A DNA stretch of 64,000 nucleotides from Polytrichum commune (Eukaryota > Streptophyta > Polytrichopsida > Polytrichales > Polytrichaceae). Within the stretch, counting starts at the first letter, position 1. Each line of letters begins with the position of its first letter. A program made the translations under genes and the position numbers. Under the pieces are notes generated by a model, which saw only the letters and a program-made list of their open reading frames with translations, was not told the origin of the DNA and searched no databases. This document shows positions 47,111 to 60,100 of this stretch, piece by piece. The stretch lies in the NCBI GenBank assembly GCA_950295325.1, contig OX485808.1:38525180-38589179 (forward strand), read 5' to 3'.

Positions 47111-47576
47111 TACTTGTCCAGGTTATTGCTATATTGGATTTAGGCACGTCTACCTAATTAGTACTTACGTAATGTAGTTCATCAAAGACACTGCTGTTCA
47201 GTAGTCTTCCAACATGCTTTCTATATGTTTTAGCAAATCTCTCAAATTGAATATCTACTCATGAGAGTACTTCGGCAACTTTCGGTTCATTCTGAGTTTT
47301 CCATGTAGTCGTTAACATGTTCTCTACATGACCAACTCCACCAAGAATTCATATTTCCAATCTACACAACAGTAATTTACGACTTGGATCCATTTGCACA
47401 GATTCCCTCCATGCAGTGTAGAACCATGCTTAAAACAAAGAACAGCAATTTCCTAACCATTATCACAGCACACTTGCTCAGAAAACACCACCTTGGAATC
47501 AAACATCGAATTGCAACACGAAATTAGGTGGGCTGGATCCATATATTTTTGCAAAATTGTAGAGATGAAGTTACAT

Positions 47577-50500
47577 TTAATGTACAACCCATACACTGCA
47601 GGGAGCATCACCCAGTTCCGGGATGAGAGTGAGCGCCTCGATAACCTCAAAATGCATCTGCAAGTTGGGCCTTCTACCTGGGAAGTAGAGTTTGTGGGCC
47701 ACGCGTAATTTGTTGCCACCGGCCTTGGCAGCCGCGCGGCAGAGGATATCATAACTCTCCTCTTTCTCTTCTAGAACCCATCGCCGGCCCCTGTCATCCC
47801 ACTGCTTGGGTGTGCCATGAAAATATACGAGCAGGCCTGCTTCCCGCACCATGGCCGCTCGAGTCAGGCCTTCAAGCACATGGACATCAGTTTGGTATGC
47901 ACCCTTGCAGTTCAAGCCCACGTCCACATAGTGCACCTGCTCAATACTTCGCAGAAAGTCCACCGCAGAGGAGGAGAGAAAGGGAGACCCACCAGCGCAG
48001 GTTGAACCCTAAAACAACAACAATCCACATGTCCTAATTCATAAGTTTCTTCTGTCATGTCATACTGAAGAAATTTAGAAAAAACAAGCAGTAGGATCAG
48101 ACTTCAGTAGCCTATGTAGTCTCCCAGTGAAAATGGAATACTCTTGGGTTATCCAAGAATACCTACCTAAGAATGATTCTATTTGATCTTGGTGGATAGG
48201 AGAAGCTTCCATGTCCAAAGATGGGCAACAATGAGGTGCCGCCTAATGAGACCTTGCCACCTGACTAAGCTTGGCATTCATGCATGAAATCAAGGAGCTT
48301 GATTCTTGGAGATGGATTCTTGAAGCTAGAATAGAAAAAAGGACGTCCGCACAAGGCTTAAGAATGTTATGATCGATGCTTTGGTTAATCTTGAGTTTAC
48401 AAAGCCTGTGCCTAGTGGATGATTCAAGACATTGTAATCAATCTCTTCAACAAAGCATTGTAGATCACACATTGTGCACATGCACCACCAAATTGTGCTG
48501 TATGATATCTCACGACAAAGGCAACTGGTTCCAAATTGAAGGGTTCAGAAGACTAACCCCAAACTTGGCAGAATCTCCAGATGCCTCCCGCCTCCGAATC
48601 TGCCGTTGTGGCTTCTTTCTCGACTCGAGGTCCTCCAAGTGTGTCATTTCAGCAAGGAGCTGGTTGAGTACCACACCACCTTTACTAAACCCAAACAGAA
48701 ATGTCGGCGGACATTTCCTCATTTTCAGAGACGAAACGGCAGGAGGCGATGGGGAGGTTGGCCCATGGGTACTGAAAACATTCTCATTTGCTTCAGGTTG
48801 TCTTCCTAGTGCAATTCGCTCTCGCTGGCTTGGCAGAAGCTCCGTGCATACCTTCACATGCCAGAATACCCATGTCAAGCTTGGCCTTGTCGCACAAAAT
48901 CAACAAAAATATATATTTAAGAAACAACAAAGCAAAGAACTGGAACTGGAACATCATGTTGAGGGCCTCCCACAAGTCATCTCACATATTCTCAACTCTT
49001 TGCTTGCTGTTTGGCTAGGCTGAGCAGAATCGTTTGGAAAGTTGAACCTACTGTGATATGAATTACATGTCATGAAACTCTCAATGTTCGTGAATTTACA
49101 TAAAATAAATTCATAAAGTAGGTGATCAAACAGCCAGACTTCCTCCTCCAATTTGGAATGCAATCATGAATGCAGACAGGATAAAAAATGTCAAGAGGAT
49201 GAGTGGATCAAACTAACTTCCAAACACTTCTGAAGCTCCCAACTAGGAATTCCTGGCAATCACTCAACGGAAGCGCCTCCGCTCAGAAACATTTCCTAGG
49301 GAGTCAAAGAATCAAGCACCGACATGAATAATCAGACGTAATATGGTGGTGATAGAAAAATAACTGACGCAGTGTTCTTTCCTTCAATTTCACTAGATTC
49401 AATGCATCCCGGCCTGAAGCCATCCGCAAATCAGTACCCACATTTGATTGTACAAAGTGAACAAAAGCAAAAAAAAACTCTCTCGATCATTCTCGTGTAG
49501 TGGTCTCTTCACATGATATGGGGAGGGTCAGGCCCCAACTACCCCAGAGCTCAAGGTGAGAGCTCGAAAACACAATTCTCAGGGGTTTGATACTTAGATT
49601 TGACAAGCTTTCATCCAAAGCTCAACCTATGGAGAGCTTGACCAATCCTGAAGCTCTCAACAGTTTAAGCAAGTGTAAAGTCTCCATGATCGAAGTTGGA
49701 TAACAAGCGGGCAATGGTATTAAACAAAGGGGGATTCATGACAAGCCAAAATATGCTTGAAAGCCCATTGGCTTGGAATCCACAAAATCAGAGGTTTGAA
49801 CTCTCATTGATCAAGAGCTTGTCATAGTCATTCCACATGGGATCCATGAAGGCGCCATGCATGCATCGGAAGCCAGTGAAAAGTTGAAGCTCTCAAGTTG
49901 AAAGCTCCAGTGCAAAGTGGACTTACGTGAACAAGCAATCTGATCTTCAAATAAGAAGGAAGACTCCTTTCTTCAAGCTCTCAACCTCTCGAGTTAGAAA
50001 GGGCGACTCAGATCAAGCTCTATTACTGCCACTGGTAAACTTGCCATTAGGTCAAATCATTAAATACCTTCAACCGCTTCAATCCTATACCAATCTACAG
50101 GAACTGAAGTAGAGCTTGGAATTTCTTGCTCTAGCTGCTGGACTGCACTTTCAGGCTTCAAATCTTTAGTAGATCAGAAGCACGAATCACTACATAACAT
50201 TACTAAGCATCAAAAGCCATGTAAGAATATAGTGCAATTTTAAGCCTTCATCTGAAAAAGTGTAAAGGCTTTAGGTCTGAAGAAGATGTGCTCACAATGG
50301 GGTGAGGACTATTAGAAGCTTGCCACTTGACAATGCTCGGCATTCATTCCTAGAAGTGAGGACACCGACTCTCGCAGAAGATTCGTTCCTTGAGCCTAGA
50401 TAGAAAGAGAACGAGCTCACAAGGCTTAAGAATGTTGTGTACAAACAACTCTGATGGCATAGAAAAATGGAAGCAAGATGTACATGACCATAACATTCTC

Positions 50501-52856
50501 AAACCTTGTAAGGAAGCTCCCTTATTCTTCTAGCTTCAAGGATCAAGATCTTGATTACATGCTTGAATGCCGAGCATAGGCCAATGGCAAGCCTTCTCTC
50601 CTCTACCAAGATTCAACAGAAGAGATACGCCCTAAACGGAGTCGTTTAGGTTATCCAGATCACCTTAAAGTATTTCCCTTTGCGCCGAACCACTACATAG
50701 GCTACTCACGAGTGTTACGACTGATGATCGTGGGTCTGCGGGAATACAAAAATATTCAATCCATGCTAAGGTCACACAAAATAATCTAACCATCAGTGAA
50801 TAAATTTGGGCGTAGGGTGCGGCCTTGCAGGTAAGAAAGTGACCAACCCTGGATCGTCCTTAGGTTATTCAGATTACCCAAGGGTTATCATTCCATTTGC
50901 ACCAGGAGACTACATAACCTACTCAAGAATATTACGACTGCTGATCGTGAGTCTGCAGGAATGAAACAAAAGTTCTACCCATCTTAATATCACGCAAAAT
51001 GACCTATTCATCACTGAAAGAATTTAGACGCTGCGTGTGGCATTGCAGGTAAGAAAGTGCCCTAACCTGAATCATTTTTAGGTTATCCAGATTAACTAAG
51101 AATTATTCCAATTGCGCCGAAACACTACACAGGCTACTCAAGTATGTTTATGTCTGCAGGAATGCAATAATATTCAATCCCTGTTAAGCCTGTTAAGGTC
51201 ACACAAAAATGATCTGCCCATCGGTAAATGAGTTTGAGTACAGGGTGTGGCATTGCAGGTAAGAAGTGACCCACCCTCAATCGTTCTTAGGTATCCGGAT
51301 CACCAATGAGTTATGCTATTTGTGCTCAAAGACTACATAACCTACTAAAGAATGTTATGACTGCTAACCGTGAGTCTGCAGGAATACAACAAAATTCAAT
51401 CCACGTTTTAAGTTTTAACAAAATGATCTGGCCACCAGTGAGTGAACTTGAGCCCTGAGTATGGCATTGCGGGCGAGAAAGTGATCTACTCTGAATCGTT
51501 CTTAGGTTATCCGGATTACCTACGAGTCATCCCACTACATAGGCTACTCATCAAGAACGCAATGACTGCTAATCGTGAGTCTGCAGGAATAGAACAATAT
51601 CCCAACCATGCTGAGGTCACACAAAATGATCTGACCATCGGTGAATGAACTTGGGACCTAAGTACGGGATTGCAGGTAAAAAATTGACCTACCCTGGTAA
51701 GGCAGTTTTGGAGGAGAGATAGTGTAGCTCGTGCAGCCGGGAGGCGTTTGGGTTTGTAATCCGACGGCTCCCCGGAAGGGGAGAGGGACGGCAACAGATT
51801 CTCGTAGCAAGCGAAGGAGTCTTTGTAATGCGAAGGCTCAACCACCCACACATTGACGGAGGAGCCGAGCTTGGACACCAGAATGGAGGCGATGGTGCGC
51901 GGTTGGGATAGGCGGTCGATGATGGAATTCTCGGACACGTCCACTCGGTCTCCCATGAAGAATATGACATTGCTGGAAGGCGTCTGCTTTCTAACCCAAC
52001 CGCCACACCACACAACACTTCATCAGTATCTGGCATTTCTCCACATACATCCCACAAACGTTCACACAACTCTTCTTCACCCGCTGATCATTCCCGCGGA
52101 GCCACATAGAACTCAACTCAATTACCAGCAGATTGTATTATCCTCCGCTTGTCAGCTGCTCCTAACTAAGATGAACGCTTCATTTCTGTGAGCCTTCGGA
52201 GGGGATTGAATAAAGGTCACTCCCAATGCAATCTCACCTGACATCGCCGGTCTTTGAACACGAAAGCAAAGAAGGTAAGAATGTCATGATCATTCACTAC
52301 AGAAGCCAATGAACATGTGTAAACCTGCAAACTCTTTGAAGCAAGACCAAAGTCTGGCCTGACCTGATCAAGCAAGAGACAAGTGCATCATCCCTTTACA
52401 CCATTCCTACCGAAATCATCTCCAAACTACAGTAATCTAAACCACATCGTGACTCTCCTTACAAAAATGATCTCCGCCTGCAGAAAGTCCTTAACAAACT
52501 ACACCCTCTCCTCCTCCTTAAGGTGATGCGGTGTGCAGCTTTTGAGGAGATGATGGCATTACTACATCGACAACAGAAGACAATGAGCGGAAGGACAGTT
52601 ATAGAAAATGCTGACCCTAATGTAATGGGGAGGTTTATTTCAAGCACCACAAAATAGACAAGACTTCCGAGGAAACGGAACAAGATGGACAGATACTTAT
52701 AGGTAAGGGGGCATGCATCACCAGAAGGGTCTGATTGGAAGGGGAGAAGCACAGGGACACCGTGACTTGGGAGCTATACTTGCTGCTGTTCTTAAACGAG
52801 TCACCACCACAAGAGGAGGAGGCTTGCACCACATCCTTCCATCTCTCTTCAGCCAT
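47577..52856 (-). CDS. C2orf69/UPF0565 homologue, putative alpha/beta-hydrolase, four exons
   Basis: Exons on the minus strand are 52856-52722, 51983-51693, about 48851-48558 and 48008-47577, giving about 383 aa (human C2orf69 is 385 aa). The introns are 738, 2841 and 549 bp and GT-AG. Family blocks in order: MAEERWKDVVQ and SLCFSPSNQTLL; the first strand SNVIFFMGDRVDVSENSIID; NVWVVEPSHYKDSFACYENL; the nucleophile elbow GFSKGGVVLNQLL (Ser about 198); VHYVDVGLNCKGAYQTD; LLVYFHGTPKQWDD; and NLQMHFEVIEAL with a candidate catalytic His. In animals C2orf69 is mitochondria-associated with an esterase-like fold; the substrate is unknown, and plant function is inference. The 5' edge of exon 3 is the weak point because its acceptor (GTGAAG|GTATGC) has a poor pyrimidine tract, so the linker before TFLFGFSKGG may be shorter. 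Confidence 0.85.
48160..48380. repeat. intronic foldback-element half copy
   Basis: It shares TTGGCATTCATGCATG-like, GAAGCTAGAATAGAAA-like and CACAAGGCTTAAGAATGTT sequence with the inverted-repeat element at about 50265-50625. Confidence 0.5.
50265..50625. mobile_element. foldback MITE in the large intron of the C2orf69 homologue
   Basis: The left half (GCTTGCCACTTGACAATGCT to AAGGCTTAAGAATGTTGTG) and the reverse complement of the right half (GGCTTGCCATTGGCCTATGC to CAAGGTTTGAGAATGTTATG) are similar over more than 100 bp. It is non-coding. Confidence 0.55.
50625..51692. repeat. intronic tandem array, five units of 201-222 bp
   Basis: The phrase TCTGCAGGAAT (or TCTGCGGGAAT) occurs at 50735, 50952, 51153, 51375 and 51580. 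Each unit also carries ATTGCAGGTAAGAAAGTG and a TTAGGTTATCC.GAT block. The array stops exactly at the splice donor of exon 2 (intron starts 51692). The final unit supplies the donor region. Confidence 0.85.
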
Positions 52857-54330
52857 CGCCAAACTCCCACCTCAAAACCTTACCAAACTCCCACCAAACT
52901 GCTCACCACCACCACCACCTCCTTCATGCAGAAATGCCCAGCAACAACAAACTCTTCTCCACCAAGTACGTCTTCAGACTCATACTCACAACTACCCCTT
53001 GCAACCACCCAACTCTGAGCTACTACTACTACTACTACTACTACACCTACAACTACTACCACCCCTTCTTGCTCTTGCTGAATCTAATGCTGCAAGCTTC
53101 ACCAACATGGATCAGCTCCACAACTCTATTCTTGTTCTAGTTCTGCTCCGAGGGTGCTTGCTGGCTAGCTGGCTGGCTGGCTGGCTGTAAAGCTTCACTG
53201 TCCAAATGAGTGAGGTTGCTACATTGCAGCTCGGACAGGGTTTAAGACGGACAGGGTTTAAGAGGTGGGTTGGAGTGGGAAGTTGGAAGTTGCAGGGGTC
53301 CGGATAAGGGGAGAGGGGGAGGATTGCCAGTGTGTGATGATCAAGCAAGTCACGGTTGCTTTTGTGGGCGGGAGGAGGCAGCCGCGGCGGCCGTGGGTGG
53401 CAATGGGTTATGGGTTAATGAAATGGGTTATGGGTTGGGAGGTGTATTTATAGCACCTTCCCGGTGCTCCTCCTCATCATCATCATCATCATCACCACCG
53501 GCAAACTCAAGTAGTAGAATATGTTTATCGATGAACAAAGTGATAACTTATATATAAATATATATTATGTGATGCAGCAGCACCAGAAGAAGGAAGAAGA
53601 AGCAAGCACGAAAGTGTCTGGAAGTGTGCGACGCAGCGCCCCACTTTTGGAGGGGGGCGGTTTTTTCGACCAAAAAAGGCAGGTTTTGGTGGTTTGCTGC
53701 AGGCCAACCCAGCAACCTCCCCGGGATTCTGGAACTGCCTTCAATCTCTCCAGTTCCCCAATCCACCTGTCTTGCTGCTGCTGCTGCGGCGATGAGCAAG
53801 TGAGGAGGAGAGGAGGAGGATGATCATAATAAGTCAAAATGCAGTGAAAAACACACTCATCAGTGAAGGCATGCCACAGGCGAGAGGGAGTTTGTTACCT
53901 CCGAGCGTAATGTGAGGGTTGTGGGTGATGGTGTTCTTCGGTGCATTATTCATGTTCCCAAACTTTTACTGATTAGATTCACACAACGAAGTATGTGTTG
54001 CAATAGCAAGTCTTTGATGAATCATCAGCAAAAATCAGATTGAAAATCAGACCTTCCATGATGTGGTTATGGATGTTGGAAGTGTCAGGTATATTGATTT
54101 CTGATTGAATAAGGAGTCAAATCACAATGTTGAGAGGATGTTGAGATACATAATGTTCGTTGTTGAGTGTGGAGTAGTTAATAGAATGTGAAGACGTAGT
54201 CTTTTGAACATGTGTCTTTACAGTGTTTGTTTTTTTGATGTTTTTTTATTCTCACCTGACCATTCACCAATCAAAATAATGTATGTCTAGTTTCAAAAAA
54301 AAAACACCAAATAACATCCACATGCCTTAG
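52857..54330 (-). other. upstream region of the C2orf69 homologue with microsatellites
   Basis: This is the promoter side of the minus-strand gene. It contains (CTA)n at about 53022-53044, (TGGC)n at about 53162-53186, (ATC)n at about 53475-53494 and CT/GA-rich runs. Long frames on both strands here come from simple sequence and are not credited as genes. Confidence 0.4.
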
Positions 54331-54610
54331 ATGGATATTTTTCTCTCTACAACCACTTCTTGTAAGATATGAATCATGCAATTAGTGCAAGATGACTTGC
54401 ATATTCAAAGCATGCATGTAGCCATTTGCCTCATAATTTTTGAAGTTCCTATGAATATCTTATTCATTATTCATGAGGTCCTCCAATCATGTTCAATATT
54501 GCATGTAGTAATTCCACTCTTTTTTTAACACATGTCTTCTTGGTGCCAGTCTCACATCCACACCTAACCACATACCACTCAAAGATAGATGTTCAAATCA
54601 TTGTTGTGTT
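54330..54610. repeat. dispersed repeat, copy 2
   Basis: Same phrases and order as 46770-47110: GATATGAATCATGCAATTAG, AATATCTTA, ACACATGTCTTCTTGGTGCC, ACCTAACCACATACCAC. Confidence 0.6.
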
Positions 54611-54639
54611 CAATTTAGGCATATTCACTTAAGTACCTC

Positions 54640-57600
54640 TCGTGGCACCCATGTTGAAAATCAACCCCTTGAAGGGTTGTGATTGATCCATTTTGAATAT
54701 TGTTCACTAGGCTAAGTTAGGGTCTTCGAAGTTGCAACTGGATGTGGAACTAAAATTGCCTTCAATGTCCCCATTTTTCTCAATTCACATGTTTTGTGGT
54801 TGTTGTGATGAGCATTGAGGATGATCATAATAAGTCAAATGCAACGGAAAACACACTAATAAGGTTTGCAAGCAAGAGGAATTTTTTTCATACAAGTGTG
54901 AGTACCTCTCATCCATCCATGTTAAAAAATTACCTCATAGGATTGTGATTGATACACTTCAAATTTTGTTCACTAGACTAAGTCAAGGTCGTTGAAGCTA
55001 AACCTAGAAATCCCCATTCTCGCAATCCACGTGTATGTTGTTGTGATGATCATAATGAGTCAAATGCAATTTAAAACGCATTGATAAGGTATGCATGCGA
55101 GAGGGAATTGTTGCATACAAGCATACCAAGTCATCCATCCATGATGAATAAAATTACAAAATTTGTTCAAAAAACTACTAATTATAGGGTTGTCATTGAT
55201 TCATTCAAATGTATTTCACTAGACAAAACGGGGTCATTAAAGCTAAAATTGAATTTGCAATTGCAGCTCTATTTTGCAATCCATATGTTTGTTGTTTTTG
55301 CAATTAGTATTGAATTTGATCGATTCGGGCAACCTTATTAGTTGAGAATTAAAAAACTAGACCCAAGGAGTTCACACTAGGGTCCGAGTCCAAAATATGA
55401 AAAATGAAGTAGTGCTAATGTGGCATCATTTTCTAGCCATGTTTTGTTAGTCCCAACTTGAGAATACTCCTCTCAACTTGAGAACCAAGCTTCCTTGAGA
55501 ATGGGTCCAATGTCAAGTTTGAATATAAAGTTCATGAACATATATGTTTGGAACCCAAGTTTATGAAATCCATACCCTAATGTGAATACGCCCTAAGGCA
55601 TGCATGTGACAAGGAGATGTTGCACATGAGCATACCTCTTACCAACCCATGTTAAAAACCTAGCCCCTATAGGGTTGTGATTGTTTCAATTCAAGTGTTA
55701 TTCACTAGGCTAAATTGTTGGGGTTTTGGAAGCTAGTTATGGTGACAAATTGTCTAAAGTATATTACCTTCTACCTACCGTTACGTCTTTTACACAACAA
55801 TAATACAAGCATGAATGCACATGACACACCAATATTGAGAACTTTCAAAGTTTGAGCTATTGAGTACATCACAAAAGCTTCACAACTTAAACACAATCTT
55901 GGGATTGCTATGAGCTTGAACCACTTAACCACAAGAGAGACAAAATATGATCATCTCTCCTCCCCCAAGCTCTCTCTCTTACCCCAAAGGCACTCCCAGT
56001 CTTATCCATGATCTATATCCACAGTATCTAAGAGATGTTTTTAGAAGTCTCAACTCTAACTACTTTTAGATTGAAGCTTTCTTATCTATATAAATAAATC
56101 ATTTCACCTTATGATCTTTTATCTTTTGGTTCAATCACAATCCTCTAGTTGAAACACTTCGTAGTCCCGAGGTTACCTTTTTAAGTTGATTTGACACCAT
56201 AGTTAGCTTCAAAGGTCATGAAATTACTTGACATGAAGTCATTTGAGAAGAATCGATCACAGATCTACATGGATCAAGTTTTTTTTTAATGTTGGATGGA
56301 TGAGAGATACGCTCGTATGCAATGATTTCCTCTCACCCTGCACCATCTTCTTAAATTAGAAAACCCATGATTACTCATGATTATGGATGTTGTCAGGTGA
56401 GAAATTCCCCCTCTCGTCTCTTCAATTCCTTGAAAATCCCTTCAACAATCCCTTTATAGGGCTCCAATTGTGTGTGTATTGAAGGAAGGCACTAGCAAAA
56501 CAAACCAAAACAATAATCTCCTATTGGTCGTCACCGTCATGTAACCTTGTGAACCCCAAGGAGGAAGTCCCACTTGCAAGTGAACTTGAATTGATATGTG
56601 GGTAGTTGCTCATCAACCATGCCAATTTAAGTCTAAAGATGCTTAATAGTTATGATGAGATATGGCGGGAAAATGAACTCCCAAGCAAGTCAGTCGCTGC
56701 ATCATTTAGAATGCTTGAGAATGAAAGGTGTGTGACAAATAGACTAGTCATTGCAACACTTACACGTTTGTCAAGGAATGGAAGACAATTCACATCAAAA
56801 ACATTGAACCTTCTTCAAGAGGACTTCTCCTTTGCACTACACTCGTTATGGTAAATAATGTAGGCACATGTATAGTGTGACTTATCATGAGTAGCCTTGT
56901 AGTGTGGCCCACATCATACATCAATACACATGAAAATAGTGTGCAATGCTAGTTACACTTGAATCTTCAACCACTCGCCATGGTCTCATTCTTTAGTTTG
57001 TAGTTGTGGGTAATGTATCAATGAACGCAATTGAGAATGCAAATCCGAACAACATAAGCTCAAAAACATTAAAATTTTGACATGGAAGTGCTTCTTGAAG
57101 GTAGATGCAATTGATATTTGAATGGTCATTGTACCCAAATGATTATGAGTTAAGATGCCATCTTGGTGTGTTCGGAAAGAACACGAGAAGTACTACAATA
57201 CTTATTGTTTGTTTGAAGAAAATGAGCAAGATTTAAATGAGATATTATCATTTCTTGCTTGGACCTTTAATGTTATAAAGTGTGAGTTTGTATGTATTTT
57301 GCACCAACATTACTATTCTCAATCTTCCCAATGTGGACTATTCATTATTGATGTGACCCATAATGTTTACCATAATCAATGCAATGTAATCACAACTTTA
57401 CACTTGAACCGTATGGATGGGGGATGCTAATACAATTTTGTCATGATGGGGATCCTTTGTTGTTGTCTTTGTCCACTTGCTTAATATTTTGGCATGGGAG
57501 ATGGGTACGAGTAACTACCTAGTGCTAATGAATCAAGGTTTATTAGGGTTGAATTTCCATGACCGTGAATGTTGTTAAGTGAGAAAATCTTTGATCTCAT

Positions 57601-58170
57601 CATCCAAATCCTAAAATTTCTTGCCACATTTATGATATGTACTCAAAATCTTAAGACCGTAACACCTAGAGAGAAGGAATTATCGCACACAAATGTACCT
57701 CTCATCCATCCATCATAAAAATCTTACCCCTATAAGTTGGTGGTCAATTCATCTCAAATGATTTGGACTAGACAAATTCATGGTCTTTAAAGTTGATTCT
57801 AGTGTCAAATTTACTAAAATAATAACATCTATGAGTTTCATGCTATTTTACAACTTTAATCTTGGATGAATGAGAGGTTTGCTCGTATGTGATAATTCCC
57901 CTCTCTCCATAACACATTGTGTCCCATTATAAGTGATTGTCCTTTGTTTATTTATTTATGTAAATTAACCACAAAGATCTCACAACACAAGACATACTTA
58001 ATCTACTTATAGCATGCCCACACTAGGACCAACAACTGGCCCATACCAGTGGGAGGGTTTCCATCTTGAAAAGAATTCTTGTCTTGTATGCACTAGCAAA
58101 ACTATAGTACGTAACATCCAATGAGGCTTTTGTGAGTAGGACACAAAATCCTTACTAGCATCAATAAATT
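54640..58170. repeat. diverged repeat field (CATCCATCCATG / AGGGTTGTGATTGAT units)
   Basis: Units of roughly 220-260 bp recur near 54640, 54890, 55110, 55620 and 57680, each with ACCTCTCATCCATCCATG-like, AGGGTTGTGATTGATTCA-like and TTCACTAGGCTAA-like blocks. Inverted pieces (TTGGATGGATGAGAGATACG) lie near 56290 and 57860, and further pieces near 61590 and 61750. The field contains one small MITE (55367-55593). No gene is supported. Confidence 0.55.
55367..55593. mobile_element. small Tourist-like MITE
   Basis: The left end GGAGTTCACACTAGGGTCC and the reverse complement of the right end GGGCGTATTCACATTAGGGT are inverted. CAA precedes and TAA follows, so the duplication is imperfect. Confidence 0.5.
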
Positions 58171-58988
58171 CCGGGAGGGGGGGGGGAATGTGCTTTCCCT
58201 ATCAAGAGGGACTCCCCCTACTGCCCTAGGACCAACAATTGGCCTTGGCGTGGGCATGATATTACTTACTCATCCAAAGATCATGACAATGAAAGTTGAT
58301 ATGAATAGCACGAAGGGGTTGATCACACCGCCCACTATTGGCATCATTCGTCGGCATCCCCGACTGTACTTACATGACAAATGTTGGGCCAACATCTAAT
58401 TCTGAACATAATCCCCAACAATTCCACAGTTAGAACCGGACGGAGGGAGGGGGAATGTGCTTTCCATATCAAGAGGGACTCCTCCTACTGCCCTAGGACC
58501 AACAATTGGCCTTGGCGTGGGCACGATATTACTTACTCATCCAAAGATCATGACAGTGAAAGTTGATATGAATAGCACCAAGGGGTTGATCACACCGACC
58601 ACTTATGGCATCATTCGTCGGCATCCCCGACTGTACTTACATGACAAATGTTGGGCCAACATCTAATTCTGAACATAATCCCCAACAATTCCACAGTTAG
58701 AACCGGACGGAGGGAGGGGGAATGTGCTTTCCATATCAAGAGGGACTCCTCCTACTGCCCTAGGACCAACAATTGGCCTTGGCGTGGGCACGATATTACT
58801 TACTCATCCAAAGATCATGACAGTGAAAGTTGATATGAATAGCACCAAGGGGTTGATCACACCGACCACTTATGGCATCATTCGTCGGCATCCCCGACTG
58901 TACTTACATGACAAATGTTGGGCCAACATCTAATTCTGAACATAATCCCCAACAATTCCACAGTTAGAACCGGACAGAGGGAGGGGGA

Positions 58989-60100
58989 CAGTGTTCAAGA
59001 TTGAAGTCTTCAATGCCCTTCAAACGCGATTTGGCCCTTCAAAATATACCTCTCTCAAAACAGCCCTTCAAAATGCAACCCCAAACTCAAAATGAAAACT
59101 TCACTTGACGTCCTCAAAATTTTTACACCCGTCAACACTGTAGCGCTACAGTGACGAGGAGGTCGCTACAGTGACAACCTCAACACCTAGCAATGATTCA
59201 TTCAACATCGATCTGACTTGGAATTCAACTTTTTAGGTCTTGCAAAAGATTGGAATCCAACCCTTTCTTTGGTAAGCATTGAGTCAGTGTTGTAGTGTGA
59301 TGTGATTCAATCAATGTGAAATCAGTGTTGATTTGGGTCTACAAATTTAAAGGTTTGTGATGTAATTCACAGGCTAATCACGAATGAATGTTTTTTGTGG
59401 GGTGAAGGCCAGCACACTGGTCCTGACTTGTCCATTTTCAATGCGGCCCGGCTTTTTAGCCCGAAGCACTATCCCGTAGATGAATTGGGCAGAGGGACAT
59501 TAACGGAACAATGGTTGAACCGGTTGGTGACACATTTCCGTTGGAGCGATGACCTTGTTAATCAATGCAATGTGCGCCGAAGTATGCAAGAAGCTTGGGT
59601 TTTTTGTGGCAATGACCGGGAGTTCATGATTAATTGGCCAACTATGATGTCGCTATGGCAAGCCATACTTGTGATCCCAACTAGCACTGCTGTTTGTGAG
59701 CGTGGTTTTTCAAAGCAAAATTGGGTTAAGAGTGAAAGGAGAACTAGACTCAACCTTGACACACTAGATGCTTTAATGAGGGTTAGTCTAAATGGGTTAG
59801 GAGTTGAATTCATGGATTGGGATAGTATTTTTGAATCTTGGAAAATTGGCACAAGAACCAACAAGCGTAGGGCATTATCACTAGAAGAGGTGGAGTTAGA
59901 TGGTTGATTCTTAATTCTTCACATTGTATTGGAAGCATGCACCATATAAATCATGCATAAGTTTAATATGAGTTTTTTATATTTTATTTCTATATTACTG
60001 AATTGACGTCTTGAATTTGAACTAGCCCTTCAACCGAAGGGCTCAAATTCTAGAGCCCTTCAAAATGAAACTCATATGAGGGCTTCAATCTTGAACACTG
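58989..60100 (+). mobile_element. hAT deletion derivative, 1112 bp, 8-bp target duplication
   Basis: The ends CAGTGTTCAAGATTGAAG and the inverted CTTCAATCTTGAACACTG are a perfect terminal repeat with the hAT-typical CAGTG. GAGGGGGA flanks both sides (58981-58988, 60101-60108). Removing 1112 + 8 bp restores the 267-bp step of the host array exactly. Only the end of the transposase remains. Confidence 0.95.
59356..59907 (+). pseudogene. C-terminal piece of a hAT transposase (dimerisation domain)
   Basis: The open plus frame has no ATG; it enters from upstream (DVIHRLITNECFLWGEGQ) and ends at 59907. It carries the hAT dimerisation signature: WPTMMSLWQAILVIPTSTAV, then CERGFSKQNWVKSERRTRLN and LDALMRVSLNG. 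The N-terminal zinc finger and the catalytic DDE part are missing, so the element can move only with outside transposase. Confidence 0.85.

Noticed and set aside
48376..49023. 215-codon plus-strand frame
   Set aside because: It is antisense to the GFSKGG exon of the C2orf69 homologue, which has clear family blocks and splice sites.
50625..51692. Evenly spaced intronic repeats as a CRISPR-like array
   Set aside because: The repeats are over 200 bp, diverge along their whole length, and have no unique spacers.
52713..53837. Overlapping 60-151 codon frames on both strands
   Set aside because: They run through CTA, CT/GA and GGC simple sequence. The only supported coding part is the minus-strand first exon at 52722-52856.
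58190..58933. Repeated 69-codon frames as a small protein family
   Set aside because: They recur because the 267-bp DNA unit is duplicated with a period divisible by three. There is no start context, domain or codon signal to support translation.
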